Assembly: GCA_023846275.1 (NCBI GenBank)
Contig: CM043874.1
Span: forward strand, 25,021,630-25,085,629
Length of the DNA stretch: 64,000 nucleotides
Direction: 5' to 3'
DNA from: Vanilla planifolia
Lineage: Eukaryota > Streptophyta > Magnoliopsida > Asparagales > Orchidaceae
In this document: piece after piece, positions 47,485 to 59,403 of the stretch
Layout: every line of letters starts with the position of its first letter
How positions within the stretch are numbered: position 1 is the first letter of the stretch
The notes under the pieces: model-generated
The model's input: the letters and a program-made list of their open reading frames with translations, nothing else
Database searches by the model: none
Told to the model about the DNA's origin: nothing
Made by a program: the position numbers and the translations under genes

Positions 47485-47915
47485 TGTGAATCATATGATG
47501 TTTAATGCAAAGGAGGGGAGGGGTGAATTATGCTTTTAACAAAACTTTATGATTTTGAAAACCTTTTTAATAAAAGAAAAAATTTTATGCTTAGTAATAA
47601 AAAAATTATTTTAGAAAGATTGTTCGATGAAATGATAAAGAAAGATTCACAACAATAAAAAGAAGGCATTATGATTGTTTATATGGTTTAACCAAAACCT
47701 GTGCCTGCACTACTCCCAATTATTGATCGAGCTTCCACTAACCACTCTCTTTTGTTGAAACTATTAGGAGTAAATCAAATTCAAATGTGCTCCAATGATA
47801 GACTAAAAATCACAAAATAATTGAATGCAAGAGAAAAGATAAAATCTTTACAAAGGTTGGTGTATAAAAGTTTATGCACTTTTGAATCTTTCAAACAACA
47901 ATGGTACAACAAAAT
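47485..47915 (-). repeat. Upstream copia LTR, first part
   Basis: Matches 40,766 onwards (TTTAATGCA, GGGTGAATTATG, CTTAGTAATAA, GTGCCTGCAC). It is interrupted at 47,915 by the solo LTR and resumes after 55,357. Confidence 0.8.
47911..47915. repeat. Target site duplication AAAAT, left copy
   Basis: AAAAT precedes TGTTATACCC; the same five bases follow GGTGTAACA at 55,358-55,362. This fixes both ends of the inserted LTR. Confidence 0.85.
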
Positions 47916-50142
47916 TGTTATACCCGGTAAAATATTATAGGTTTAACCTTCAATAATTAAATTATGGCTTGGATGATTTCAAATCGACAGTAGGATGAGC
48001 CAGGAGCTCAATTGGAGGCTATTGGAATTTCTGAAATTTTCTGGGGATTTTTCGGAGCACCGAGGAATTTTTAAGTAATTTTCCCTGTTTAATTGGATTT
48101 TTGGAAATTCGAAAATCTATTTAAATCGGTCCATTAGACCGGAATTTGGTTTTTTACCGCGCGTGAACCGGACCGGAGCGGTTCAGCGAAGGCGGGGGCG
48201 GTTCGCCGAGTGCGTTTGCGCGTGCGGTTGGATAAGCCGCGGATAAGCGGATCGGACGGACGAGATCAGCGGTGGAGATTAACCGGCTGATCGGGTTTAA
48301 GCGGCGTTATTAGAAGGTCAACCGGCACTTAATGGGTTCTTAACGGGTTATTACCGGTTTAAGCTGGGTATTTAACCCGATTAATTTCGGCTGTTAGGGT
48401 TTTCGAGCGGTGGCCGGAGACGAGGTGTTCGCGGCGAACGGCGATATTTTTCCGGCAGCATTTCAAGGGGCTTTTTGTACCTGGAGGTTCGCGGGACCGA
48501 GGAGAATCGATTGGTACCGGTTTCGTTCGGCGAGGAGCAGCGGTGGGTCGCGTGTGAGCTTCACCGTCGCCGGAGAAGAAGGTAGGAAATTCAGATTTAA
48601 ATTAGTTATTTAATAGAAATTAAAAGCATGGAATATATTGCAAATTGCTACCTGAGCATGCAAGTTGTGGTTTTTGGAATTGATTTATGCAAATTATCGA
48701 TTTTAGCATTTTAGGTTTTTTTCGGATAAATTATACCCGTCGAATTCGGAATTTTACCAAGCATGTGTTGAATTGATTATGTGCTTTATTCATGTTAAGG
48801 TAGTATCGTGTGCTGGAATTGTTTAATTTCGTAAATTGTCAAATTGGGGATCGGATGAAACTCCTTTGGTGGAAAATTTAATTGAATCCTTAGAAATTAG
48901 TGACATTATTGACAAATTAGGATAGTATGAACATCGGATTTTGTTTCTCCTTGATCTCGGTCGCCGGAAATCGACGGGGGAAAACGAAATTTCCCGGAGG
49001 ACTCGTCGGCTAGGGTTTCGCGGGCGCCGGGCGGAGGAAGGAGACGGATTAAGTAAATTCGGTTTAATTATTTAAGTAATTATAATTATATAATTTTTAT
49101 TAATAATTATATGCGGCGCGGAAGAAAAGAAATGCGGATTTTTAAATTCGGAAGATTAATCCGAATTTTTCGGAAATGGAAATGTGGGAATTCTAATTCG
49201 GAAATTAATCCGAATTTCGAAAAAAGGATATGCGGAATTTTAATTCGGAATTTTATTCCGAATTTTTGAAAAATGGAAAAAGGGGCGGAAATTGATTTTT
49301 GAAAATTTGGAAAATTCGGTAATTGAATTTCCGGGAATTATTAAATTATGAAAAAGTCAGAAAAAGGAAAAACTTGGAATTTAAAATTTCCTGAAGTGTG
49401 AAAATGTGATTTTTGGAAATCACGTAGCCAAGTTGAAATTGACTGTTGGAGATTACCAATGAATTCAGTACAGCTGAATTAGTTGGAAGGAAGTGTGACA
49501 CTTAGGTGCTGCAGAAACAGTCAGAATTTTGGTACAGTTGTGTTACTTGTATGACAATGGCATGGATTGAGTCAGTTTACTCAGTGTGGGCATATTTTAT
49601 GGATTGGCATACTGGACCAGACTACTATAGACCCTATATGATGTTTTAGGGTAGTTGTGGTAGGTAACTGTGCGGTTCAGACTTAACTTTCACAGTATAC
49701 ATGTGGACTGGTATGCGCCTTGTTGTATCTGGACACATGTTGCCGAATCTTGGAGTTAAAGCTTGGCAATGACTGTAGGGGCGTGGCTTCTATGGAAATT
49801 GTTGGGAGAGGACTTCTTGGGACGGTGGCTGAGTCGACCTCTTCTGGTCCACGAGTGTAGGCCTGCGTGCCTGAGAGTGGCAGCGGCAGGGGTGACTCGC
49901 CGTGGCTAGCCAGGGTGTCTCACGTTGGCTAGAGATCTATGTGACGGGTTTGTCTATAGTCTCCAGAAGATTGATTGACGAGAGACGCTGCGGTGTCGGG
50001 TGCTAGGCGCCATGCGTGCGCAGAGATGGGCGTGTCCCGCTGGCATGCTACCTGGGAGCACAGAGGAGAGCTACTCTGTTGTGACTGGGGGTGACTGTGA
50101 TTGGTCGGAGTCTGGAACTGAGAGTGCCTATCCACCATATAT
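47916..50142 (+). repeat. Tandem unit 1 (2,227 bp)
   Basis: First copy. It includes a GC-rich central block (48,160-48,590) and three spaced inverted repeats at 49,144-49,265. Its 67-codon frame at 48,410 is repeated exactly in units 2 and 3 because the DNA is repeated, not because it is a gene. Confidence 0.95.
49144..49266. repeat. Three spaced inverted repeats AATTCGG...CCGAATT
   Basis: Hairpin-capable arms AATTCGG/CCGAATT start at about 49,145, 49,195 and 49,242, each with an 8-9 base loop. The trio recurs in tandem units 2 and 3 at +2,227 and +4,454. Possibly RNA structure or protein sites in the LTR. Confidence 0.75.
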
Positions 50143-52369
50143 TGTTATACCCGGTAAAATATTATAGGTTTAACCTTCAATAATTAAATTATGGCTTGGA
50201 TGATTTCAAATCGACAGTAGGATGAGCCAGGAGCTCAATTGGAGGCTATTGGAATTTCTGAAATTTTCTGGGGATTTTTCGGAGCACCGAGGAATTTTTA
50301 AGTAATTTTCCCTGTTTAATTGGATTTTTGGAAATTCGAAAATCTATTTAAATCGGTCCATTAGACCGGAATTTGGTTTTTTACCGCGCGTGAACCGGAC
50401 CGGAGCGGTTCAGCGAAGGCGGGGGCGGTTCGCCGAGTGCGTTTGCGCGTGCGGTTGGATAAGCCGCGGATAAGCGGATCGGACGGACGAGATCAGCGGT
50501 GGAGATTAACCGGCTGATCGGGTTTAAGCGGCGTTATTAGAAGGTCAACCGGCACTTAATGGGTTCTTAACGGGTTATTACCGGTTTAAGCTGGGTATTT
50601 AACCCGATTAATTTCGGCTGTTAGGGTTTTCGAGCGGTGGCCGGAGACGAGGTGTTCGCGGCGAACGGCGATATTTTTCCGGCAGCATTTCAAGGGGCTT
50701 TTTGTACCTGGAGGTTCGCGGGACCGAGGAGAATCGATTGGTACCGGTTTCGTTCGGCGAGGAGCAGCGGTGGGTCGCGTGTGAGCTTCACCGTCGCCGG
50801 AGAAGAAGGTAGGAAATTCAGATTTAAATTAGTTATTTAATAGAAATTAAAAGCATGGAATATATTGCAAATTGCTACCTGAGCATGCAAGTTGTGGTTT
50901 TTGGAATTGATTTATGCAAATTATCGATTTTAGCATTTTAGGTTTTTTTCGGATAAATTATACCCGTCGAATTCGGAATTTTACCAAGCATGTGTTGAAT
51001 TGATTATGTGCTTTATTCATGTTAAGGTAGTATCGTGTGCTGGAATTGTTTAATTTCGTAAATTGTCAAATTGGGGATCGGATGAAACTCCTTTGGTGGA
51101 AAATTTAATTGAATCCTTAGAAATTAGTGACATTATTGACAAATTAGGATAGTATGAACATCGGATTTTGTTTCTCCTTGATCTCGGTCGCCGGAAATCG
51201 ACGGGGGAAAACGAAATTTCCCGGAGGACTCGTCGGCTAGGGTTTCGCGGGCGCCGGGCGGAGGAAGGAGACGGATTAAGTAAATTCGGTTTAATTATTT
51301 AAGTAATTATAATTATATAATTTTTATTAATAATTATATGCGGCGCGGAAGAAAAGAAATGCGGATTTTTAAATTCGGAAGATTAATCCGAATTTTTCGG
51401 AAATGGAAATGTGGGAATTCTAATTCGGAAATTAATCCGAATTTCGAAAAAAGGATATGCGGAATTTTAATTCGGAATTTTATTCCGAATTTTTGAAAAA
51501 TGGAAAAAGGGGCGGAAATTGATTTTTGAAAATTTGGAAAATTCGGTAATTGAATTTCCGGGAATTATTAAATTATGAAAAAGTCAGAAAAAGGAAAAAC
51601 TTGGAATTTAAAATTTCCTGAAGTGTGAAAATGTGATTTTTGGAAATCACGTAGCCAAGTTGAAATTGACTGTTGGAGATTACCAATGAATTCAGTACAG
51701 CTGAATTAGTTGGAAGGAAGTGTGACACTTAGGTGCTGCAGAAACAGTCAGAATTTTGGTACAGTTGTGTTACTTGTATGACAATGGCATGGATTGAGTC
51801 AGTTTACTCAGTGTGGGCATATTTTATGGATTGGCATACTGGACCAGACTACTATAGACCCTATATGATGTTTTAGGGTAGTTGTGGTAGGTAACTGTGC
51901 GGTTCAGACTTAACTTTCACAGTATACATGTGGACTGGTATGCGCCTTGTTGTATCTGGACACATGTTGCCGAATCTTGGAGTTAAAGCTTGGCAATGAC
52001 TGTAGGGGCGTGGCTTCTATGGAAATTGTTGGGAGAGGACTTCTTGGGACGGTGGCTGAGTCGACCTCTTCTGGTCCACGAGTGTAGGCCTGCGTGCCTG
52101 AGAGTGGCAGCGGCAGGGGTGACTCGCCGTGGCTAGCCAGGGTGTCTCACGTTGGCTAGAGATCTATGTGACGGGTTTGTCTATAGTCTCCAGAAGATTG
52201 ATTGACGAGAGACGCTGCGGTGTCGGGTGCTAGGCGCCATGCGTGCGCAGAGATGGGCGTGTCCCGCTGGCATGCTACCTGGGAGCACAGAGGAGAGCTA
52301 CTCTGTTGTGACTGGGGGTGACTGTGATTGGTCGGAGTCTGGAACTGAGAGTGCCTATCCACCATATAT
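50143..52369 (+). repeat. Tandem unit 2 (2,227 bp)
   Basis: Same length as unit 1, and no difference from it was noticed. Its start TGTTATACCCGG follows ...CCACCATATAT directly, with no flanking duplication. Confidence 0.95.
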
Positions 52370-54596
52370 TGTTATACCCGGTAAAATATTATAGGTTTAA
52401 CCTTCAATAATTAAATTATGGCTTGGATGATTTCAAATCGACAGTAGGATGAGCCAGGAGCTCAATTGGAGGCTATTGGAATTTCTGAAATTTTCTGGGG
52501 ATTTTTCGGAGCACCGAGGAATTTTTAAGTAATTTTCCCTGTTTAATTGGATTTTTGGAAATTCGAAAATCTATTTAAATCGGTCCATTAGACCGGAATT
52601 TGGTTTTTTACCGCGCGTGAACCGGACCGGAGCGGTTCAGCGAAGGCGGGGGCGGTTCGCCGAGTGCGTTTGCGCGTGCGGTTGGATAAGCCGCGGATAA
52701 GCGGATCGGACGGACGAGATCAGCGGTGGAGATTAACCGGCTGATCGGGTTTAAGCGGCGTTATTAGAAGGTCAACCGGCACTTAATGGGTTCTTAACGG
52801 GTTATTACCGGTTTAAGCTGGGTATTTAACCCGATTAATTTCGGCTGTTAGGGTTTTCGAGCGGTGGCCGGAGACGAGGTGTTCGCGGCGAACGGCGATA
52901 TTTTTCCGGCAGCATTTCAAGGGGCTTTTTGTACCTGGAGGTTCGCGGGACCGAGGAGAATCGATTGGTACCGGTTTCGTTCGGCGAGGAGCAGCGGTGG
53001 GTCGCGTGTGAGCTTCACCGTCGCCGGAGAAGAAGGTAGGAAATTCAGATTTAAATTAGTTATTTAATAGAAATTAAAAGCATGGAATATATTGCAAATT
53101 GCTACCTGAGCATGCAAGTTGTGGTTTTTGGAATTGATTTATGCAAATTATCGATTTTAGCATTTTAGGTTTTTTTCGGATAAATTATACCCGTCGAATT
53201 CGGAATTTTACCAAGCATGTGTTGAATTGATTATGTGCTTTATTCATGTTAAGGTAGTATCGTGTGCTGGAATTGTTTAATTTCGTAAATTGTCAAATTG
53301 GGGATCGGATGAAACTCCTTTGGTGGAAAATTTAATTGAATCCTTAGAAATTAGTGACATTATTGACAAATTAGGATAGTATGAACATCGGATTTTGTTT
53401 CTCCTTGATCTCGGTCGCCGGAAATCGACGGGGGAAAACGAAATTTCCCGGAGGACTCGTCGGCTAGGGTTTCGCGGGCGCCGGGCGGAGGAAGGAGACG
53501 GATTAAGTAAATTCGGTTTAATTATTTAAGTAATTATAATTATATAATTTTTATTAATAATTATATGCGGCGCGGAAGAAAAGAAATGCGGATTTTTAAA
53601 TTCGGAAGATTAATCCGAATTTTTCGGAAATGGAAATGTGGGAATTCTAATTCGGAAATTAATCCGAATTTCGAAAAAAGGATATGCGGAATTTTAATTC
53701 GGAATTTTATTCCGAATTTTTGAAAAATGGAAAAAGGGGCGGAAATTGATTTTTGAAAATTTGGAAAATTCGGTAATTGAATTTCCGGGAATTATTAAAT
53801 TATGAAAAAGTCAGAAAAAGGAAAAACTTGGAATTTAAAATTTCCTGAAGTGTGAAAATGTGATTTTTGGAAATCACGTAGCCAAGTTGAAATTGACTGT
53901 TGGAGATTACCAATGAATTCAGTACAGCTGAATTAGTTGGAAGGAAGTGTGACACTTAGGTGCTGCAGAAACAGTCAGAATTTTGGTACAGTTGTGTTAC
54001 TTGTATGACAATGGCATGGATTGAGTCAGTTTACTCAGTGTGGGCATATTTTATGGATTGGCATACTGGACCAGACTACTATAGACCCTATATGATGTTT
54101 TAGGGTAGTTGTGGTAGGTAACTGTGCGGTTCAGACTTAACTTTCACAGTATACATGTGGACTGGTATGCGCCTTGTTGTATCTGGACACATGTTGCCGA
54201 ATCTTGGAGTTAAAGCTTGGCAATGACTGTAGGGGCGTGGCTTCTATGGAAATTGTTGGGAGAGGACTTCTTGGGACGGTGGCTGAGTCGACCTCTTCTG
54301 GTCCACGAGTGTAGGCCTGCGTGCCTGAGAGTGGAAGCGGCAGGGGTGACTCGCCGTGGCTAGCCAGGGTGTCTCACGTTGGCTAGAGATCTATGTGACG
54401 GGTTTGTCTATAGTCTCCAGAAGATTGATTGACGAGAGACGCTGCGGTGTCGGGTGCTAGGCGCCATGCGTGCGCAGAGATGGGCGTGTCCCGCTGGCAT
54501 GCTACCTAGGAGCACAGAGGAGAGCTACTCTGTTGTGACTGGGGGTGACTGTGATTGGTCGGAGTCTGGAACTGAGAGTGCCTATCCACCATATAT
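52370..54596 (+). repeat. Tandem unit 3 (2,227 bp)
   Basis: Differs from units 1 and 2 at 54,335 and 54,508 as far as I could see, and continues into the unique LTR end (TGTTATGTTG at 54,597) rather than into another TGTTATACCC. Confidence 0.95.
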
Positions 54597-55357
54597 TGTT
54601 ATGTTGTATTCTTATACTCTTGCTATTATCCTTCTCTTGCATGTGAGTTTTACTAGCTGTCTTTCCTACTGGGCGTAGCTCATTTCCGTATTATATATTT
54701 TCAGTGGCTCGGCAGACTTGACGCTACCAGATTAGGTGGGATCGTGGTCAGCAGACTTGTGGAGGATATCTGATCGGTGATTATCTGAGAAATTCTGGTT
54801 AATAAATTGTTGCTGTTGGATGTTGTCAGTGAGACTGTTATTTTTATGTCTTGTATTATGTGAGGGTAATTCTGACTTATGTATCTAGTTGGATGATATT
54901 GTATTTGTTGGACTTGGATCTTATTCTTGTGATGTAGTTTCATTCACTGTTTTATTTTATTGTCTTGGAGTATGGTGTGTGGAGTGCCATATTTTATTGT
55001 GGATGTTATATATCTTTTTGTTTGATGGTGAGGTCATTACATGACTATGGAACTTAACATTGGGGGTTCAGACTTCTATTAGACCGGTTCTCCTATCGGT
55101 ATGGGTTAGGAGTATTGGGTCTAGTAGGAGTAACATTGCGCGAGTCCATCTGTTAATTCAGGAGTCATGAACCTGATTTGACGGTGTACCCGGGAGATGG
55201 GATCCACATTGTTAAGGAAAGTAGGTGTGTAATGATGTGTTATATCCTATGTTTTTCGTAGGCTACTCAGGTTGGTATGGGACGATCTGAGCTGTCTATA
55301 TGCAAAAAAAAAAAAAAATTTATGCCAAAATCAGCCTAGAAAATATGGGGTGTAACA

Positions 55358-56630
55358 AAAATATTGATATAAAAGTTACCTAAATGATGTAAAATGATTG
55401 TAGGGAAGAGCAATAAAAACAAGAAATGAAACCCGCAACACCCCCAAGTACGTTGTGAAAAATGAAACTTTCGATTTTATATTTCTTTTAAGCCATTTTT
55501 TAGCTTTTCAAGTTGATTCATCAATCCTAAATATTTTTCAATGGTCTTTATTTATAATCTAAACAAAAAAATACCAAGGTAATCATTTCAACAATCTTTC
55601 TTGAAAGGTAGTCATTGTAAGAAATGAAAAGAGAAAGATGTAGAGTAGTTATAATCCAATCTCGGGGGACATAACATGCATTTGATTAAAAGTTTTATTA
55701 AAGGGTCCGTATCAAATCGCAATGGGATTTTCTTTGGATTATTAGATCTCGTATGCTAGATGAATGGAGATGATGTACAATATTACTGTTCAGAAAAGAG
55801 GAACATAACATAGTCATTTGATTATGCATTTTAGATGGATGACTAGATGAAATGTTATTGTTCACAATTGTGGAGATCTCAATTGCTTGATCTTGCTCAT
55901 CAAATAGATGGTAAGATGGATTATATTTTTCAAAAAGATAAACATGATCTCCAATGTTTGATCATAAAAATGCATAATCAGTTGACACTAATTTGCTCTC
56001 AATTTGGTGCAAGTAAGCACCATTTTTTAGTCTTACATTACAAAATTTTACATGTTGTTTAAGGTTTATCTTAGTTTCTTTGTATTTTTAAGTCAACTTA
56101 ATGAGGTTGGCTGTCATTTGGTGCTCTTGAAAAGTCATGACCTAAGCCACTTGCACGCATATATGCACAATTCGACTAAACTTGATCATATTACTTAACA
56201 ATTTTGAGTTTGACTCGACTCGATATGCCTAAGTGAGGTTCAGGAGGGATGCCCATACTCGATTTAAAGCAAGCCACTATAGGACTGTACCTTTATCGAG
56301 ACTCAGTCTTAACCTGACTTGATTTCAGTTAGTCTCTTAACTTATGACTACCAAAGGCTTTGCGTAACACTTTAGGCCACTTGGCCCAAGCCTTTGAGCT
56401 TAGCTTAGAAGTGGATGTTTAGGTTAATTTTTTTATTTTAGTTTATATTAAAATGTTATTGTATAAGATTTTAAAATTAAAAAGACTTAATTTTTAAGAC
56501 CAAATTTATCACTAAAAAACAACTCAGATATACATAACTATGATTATAATCATAAGTGTCAAAATTATAAAGAAAAGAAATGTCTAATATGTTAATTGTA
56601 TAGAGTGTGATTAATTGCTATTCCTTATAT
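55358..56630 (-). repeat. Upstream copia LTR, second part (truncated)
   Basis: Resumes homology to about 41,210-42,470, for example TAAATGATGTAAAATG, GTTGTGAAAAATGAAA, GAAATGAAAAG, TTATTTGATC/ATTTGATTATGC and GATTTTAAAATTAAAA. Similarity fades at about 56,630, short of the end of the partner LTR. Confidence 0.78.
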
Positions 56631-56689
56631 AGCTAGGTGATTAGTGTCCTCATGATGCGTTAAGACTATATGTTTTTTCTTAAACATCT

Positions 56690-57970
56690 TTCAATTTTGC
56701 TTTACTGAAAAGCTAGAGCAATATCACCTTGCTTTCTTATGCCTAGTCCATTTTTCTCGTGGGGCTCACTAATCTTGTCATCATCTTATGGTATTTTTGA
56801 CTATTTTTAGTGTCTTCTTATAAAAAGTCATTTTCGTTATCATTTTTAGCTTTTTTGTTGTTTACATTGAGGGGGTGTGTAGACATTATTGAAAAAGCTA
56901 GAATTGAGTTTAAAGTATCTTTAATAATTATTAATTTATCTTATATTGATAGAAATTTCTTCTTTCAACCATCATTTTATTTTGTGTTTGCTTCACTAAT
57001 TGTTGAAAATATATAGACTTTTTCTTAGTATTATAGATTGGGCAACCCAACTAGGTTATAAGAATTGAACCTTATTTAAATCCTAGAGCATTTTCAATTC
57101 TACTTCCAATTGCTTTTAGTTTATTGGAAATGTAAAATTTATGTTTTTTCTTGTTCAATTGCATGTTGAGATTTGTTAGAAAGTATCAAGATACTTGTTA
57201 ATGCCTCTTAAGGATTTAAATCCCCTCTACTAAAGATAACAATGTTATTGATATAATTAAGATGTCTTACTATTGGAGTTCTCTTTATTGTGAAATAATG
57301 CATGATTTTCATCTTATTAAAGTTTTGTTTTAAACTTCTATTGAAAACTTTTATTACAATAATTAAGAGTAATAGGAAAATTAAACTAACTTGTATTAGA
57401 CATTTTTTTAGTTGAAAAAACCCATATGGAGAGCTATTTACTCTAATAGAAATTCATGTGTTATTGATAAGATTTCTTATTAAAGAATTGAATTTAACTA
57501 AAAAATTAATTTTTTTAGAACTTTAAAGAGAAAGTCCTATAAGAGACTATTAAAGAGAGTTTTTATATCTAATTTAATTATGTAGTTTATTCTCTTGACT
57601 TTTCTATTTAATGATGTCATAAACTATTGTGTAATTAAAACTTTATTTGTTATCTTCCTATCTTTAAGAAAACCAACTTACTCATGTAACTTAATCTTAT
57701 TTAGTAAATTTTGCAATCTATTGGCCAAAAGTTTTCTTAGAATCTTTTCTATAAAATTACTTACATACATAGGTTTAAAATCCTAAAAAGTAATTAGATT
57801 ATTGGATTTTGGTACTAGAATCATATGTGAGCTAGCAATCTCCTTATGAATAACACTACTAACAATGAAATATGTTGCATCATCAATAACATATGAATTA
57901 ATAATGTTCCAACAATTAATTAAAAACACTCCATTAAAATCATTTGGACTCACACCATTATCTTAATCTA
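56690..57970 (-). pseudogene. Old LINE reverse-transcriptase relic
   Basis: Minus-strand pieces in correct RT order: SPNDFNGVF (about 57,955-57,930), EIASSHMILVPKSNN (about 57,845-57,800), LRKLLANRLQNL (about 57,744-57,708), VNSSPYGFFQLKK (about 57,440-57,400, the substrate-binding region), then YINNIVIFSRG (about 57,268-57,235, where the catalytic FADD is decayed to YINN). Many stops. Much older than the LINE at 34.5-40.6 kb and not GC-rich. Confidence 0.72.
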
Positions 57971-58228
57971 GTTGGAAGACCAATTGATGAACCTCCTCTA
58001 GGTCCATAATTATAATTTAAAATTTGTGAGTTTATGTTTGTTTAAGTTCTCATTATTATAATTGCAACTCATTAAAATGTTTTGAATCAGTTTTATTTAC
58101 AAAATTATGTTTTTTACAATCCTTGGTATGAGATCTATCATTAAATTTTTAAAATAGAATAATAAATAATAAATTATCATTTAATGTGTATAATTATTAT
58201 ATTTTAATATCAATTAATTTTTAAAAAG

Positions 58229-58229
<1 letters not shown>
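57971..58229. other. AT-rich DNA
   Basis: No further LINE motif or other feature identified. Confidence 0.4.

Positions 58230-58311
<82 letters not shown>
58230..58311. repeat. (AT)n microsatellite, about 41 units
   Basis: Uninterrupted AT dinucleotides over about 80 bp, likely length-polymorphic and cruciform-prone. Confidence 0.97.
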
Positions 58312-58319
<8 letters not shown>

Positions 58320-59403
58320 AATATTACTTTTTTATTACAATTTATCAAATGCTATTTCATTATGATTGTAGATTCTATCTCACCAAATTTGATGCTTTCC
58401 AACTTCATCGCAATCTCATTGTAACTACCATAATAAAAAGAGCTTGAAACTAACAAAATAAAAAAAAATTGAATTGACAAACTCAAACATGCATGAGAAA
58501 TAACCCAAATTAGACTAACTTAATAATCATTAGATAAGTGTAACGAGACGTTCAAATTTGTCTAAAGCTGATATTAAAGAGCTTCTTTTACATTTTTATG
58601 GTATAAATGTGTTAAACTATTCAATCGATATGTTTATGTAAACTACCATTTAATCATAGTTAGAATCCAATTAGAGTGAATGAAATTCAAACTCTTGCAT
58701 AAGATAAATTTTTTAGTTGAAGTTTAAATTCCACTTAGTAGAATCAAGAGTCACCTCCACTATTGTTCAACTGTTGTTGTCTTTGCAAGACCATTAGTCT
58801 TAGCCTTCCTCGTGTAGCCATAGTAGAGGATCGATTGAGTGTTAATCCTTTTGAACCCATATTTATATAAATTTATTTATAATTAGACCTTAATTAAATA
58901 GTCTAATGATATTAAATGGGTCATCTAATTTATCTAGCATCTCAAATAACAACAAAAGGTTAAAGAGTATTTTAATTTTTATTAATATTTAAATAAAATG
59001 AAATGATTTTATGTGATATCAATAATTTTATAAAGATTTATTCATCTCATATTCTATGGATTTTAATTAAGATAAGGCTTTAATTAAATATACGTATAAG
59101 ATTAATTAGACAGTTAATTCATTTAGCATCCCTAATAATCCGATTATTACTTGTTCCGTAAAACTTCTTTAGTTAATTTTTTTTTCTTAAATTTATAAAA
59201 CCTGAATCGATTTTATTTTTTTATTTTTTTGGGTATTGAGTCTCTTTCAACGAGTCAAGGCTCGATTCCAACATTCTACATGTAATCAATACAATTCTAG
59301 TCGGACGAATTTTACATCCAATTGATTCCAGTCGAACCGCAAAACCTAATAACCCCAAATGGCTCGAAAGACCCTCAACAAAATTTAAACCAGCTTGGCT
59401 TTG
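58312..59403. other. AT-rich upstream region of the ATPase gene
   Basis: No gene seen. Presumed to include the distal promoter of the gene starting at 59,614; composition turns GC-richer at about 59,400. Confidence 0.45.

Larger units (their letters stand above)
47916..55357 (+). mobile_element. Solo LTR with its first 2,227 bp present three times in tandem
   Basis: Begins TGTTATACCC and ends GGGTGTAACA, flanked by AAAAT on both sides. Units: 47,916-50,142, 50,143-52,369 and 52,370-54,596, followed by a unique 761-bp end (54,597-55,357). A single-copy version would be a 2,988-bp LTR. Breakpoints lie in ATTGTTAT, which occurs at the LTR start and at 54,595-54,602. The only differences I found are in unit 3: A for C at 54,335 and A for G at 54,508. 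The end part carries TACTGGGCGTAGCTCA, which resembles a segment found in long plant Ty3 LTRs (Tekay/Del type), so plus orientation and that family are inferred. No internal coding region is present. Confidence 0.88.
40766..56630 (-). mobile_element. Decayed Ty1/copia retrotransposon containing a younger LTR
   Basis: Minus-strand element. Its downstream LTR is about 40,766-42,818; the upstream LTR starts at 47,485 and is split by the solo LTR at 47,916-55,357, continuing to about 56,630. LTR similarity is obvious, for example TTTAATGCA, GGGTGAATTRTG, ACTTGAT/ATTTGATCATGC and GTCATGAC. Between them, decayed gag, zinc knuckle, protease/pre-integrase, integrase, RT and RNase H motifs occur in copia order. 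The primer site is a degenerate Met-tRNA type at 47,461-47,480. The upstream LTR lacks the last roughly 190-350 bp, where an older LINE relic begins. Many stops: inactive. Confidence 0.85.

Noticed and set aside
49929-52365. 69-codon minus frames at 49,929 and 52,156
   Set aside because: Also copies of LTR sequence, and lost in unit 3 through one base change. Not a gene.
48410-53067. Identical 67-codon frame at 48,410, 50,637 and 52,864
   Set aside because: Repeated because the LTR unit is repeated. No ATG-led start in translation context, no domain, and it lies within non-coding LTR sequence.
47916-54596. Tandem 2.2-kb units considered as an rDNA-like or satellite array
   Set aside because: The units start exactly at an LTR terminus, lie within one target duplication, and contain no rRNA-like sequence.
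58230-58311. AT array considered as a CRISPR-like or satellite repeat
   Set aside because: Simple dinucleotide repeat with no spacers and no higher-order unit.
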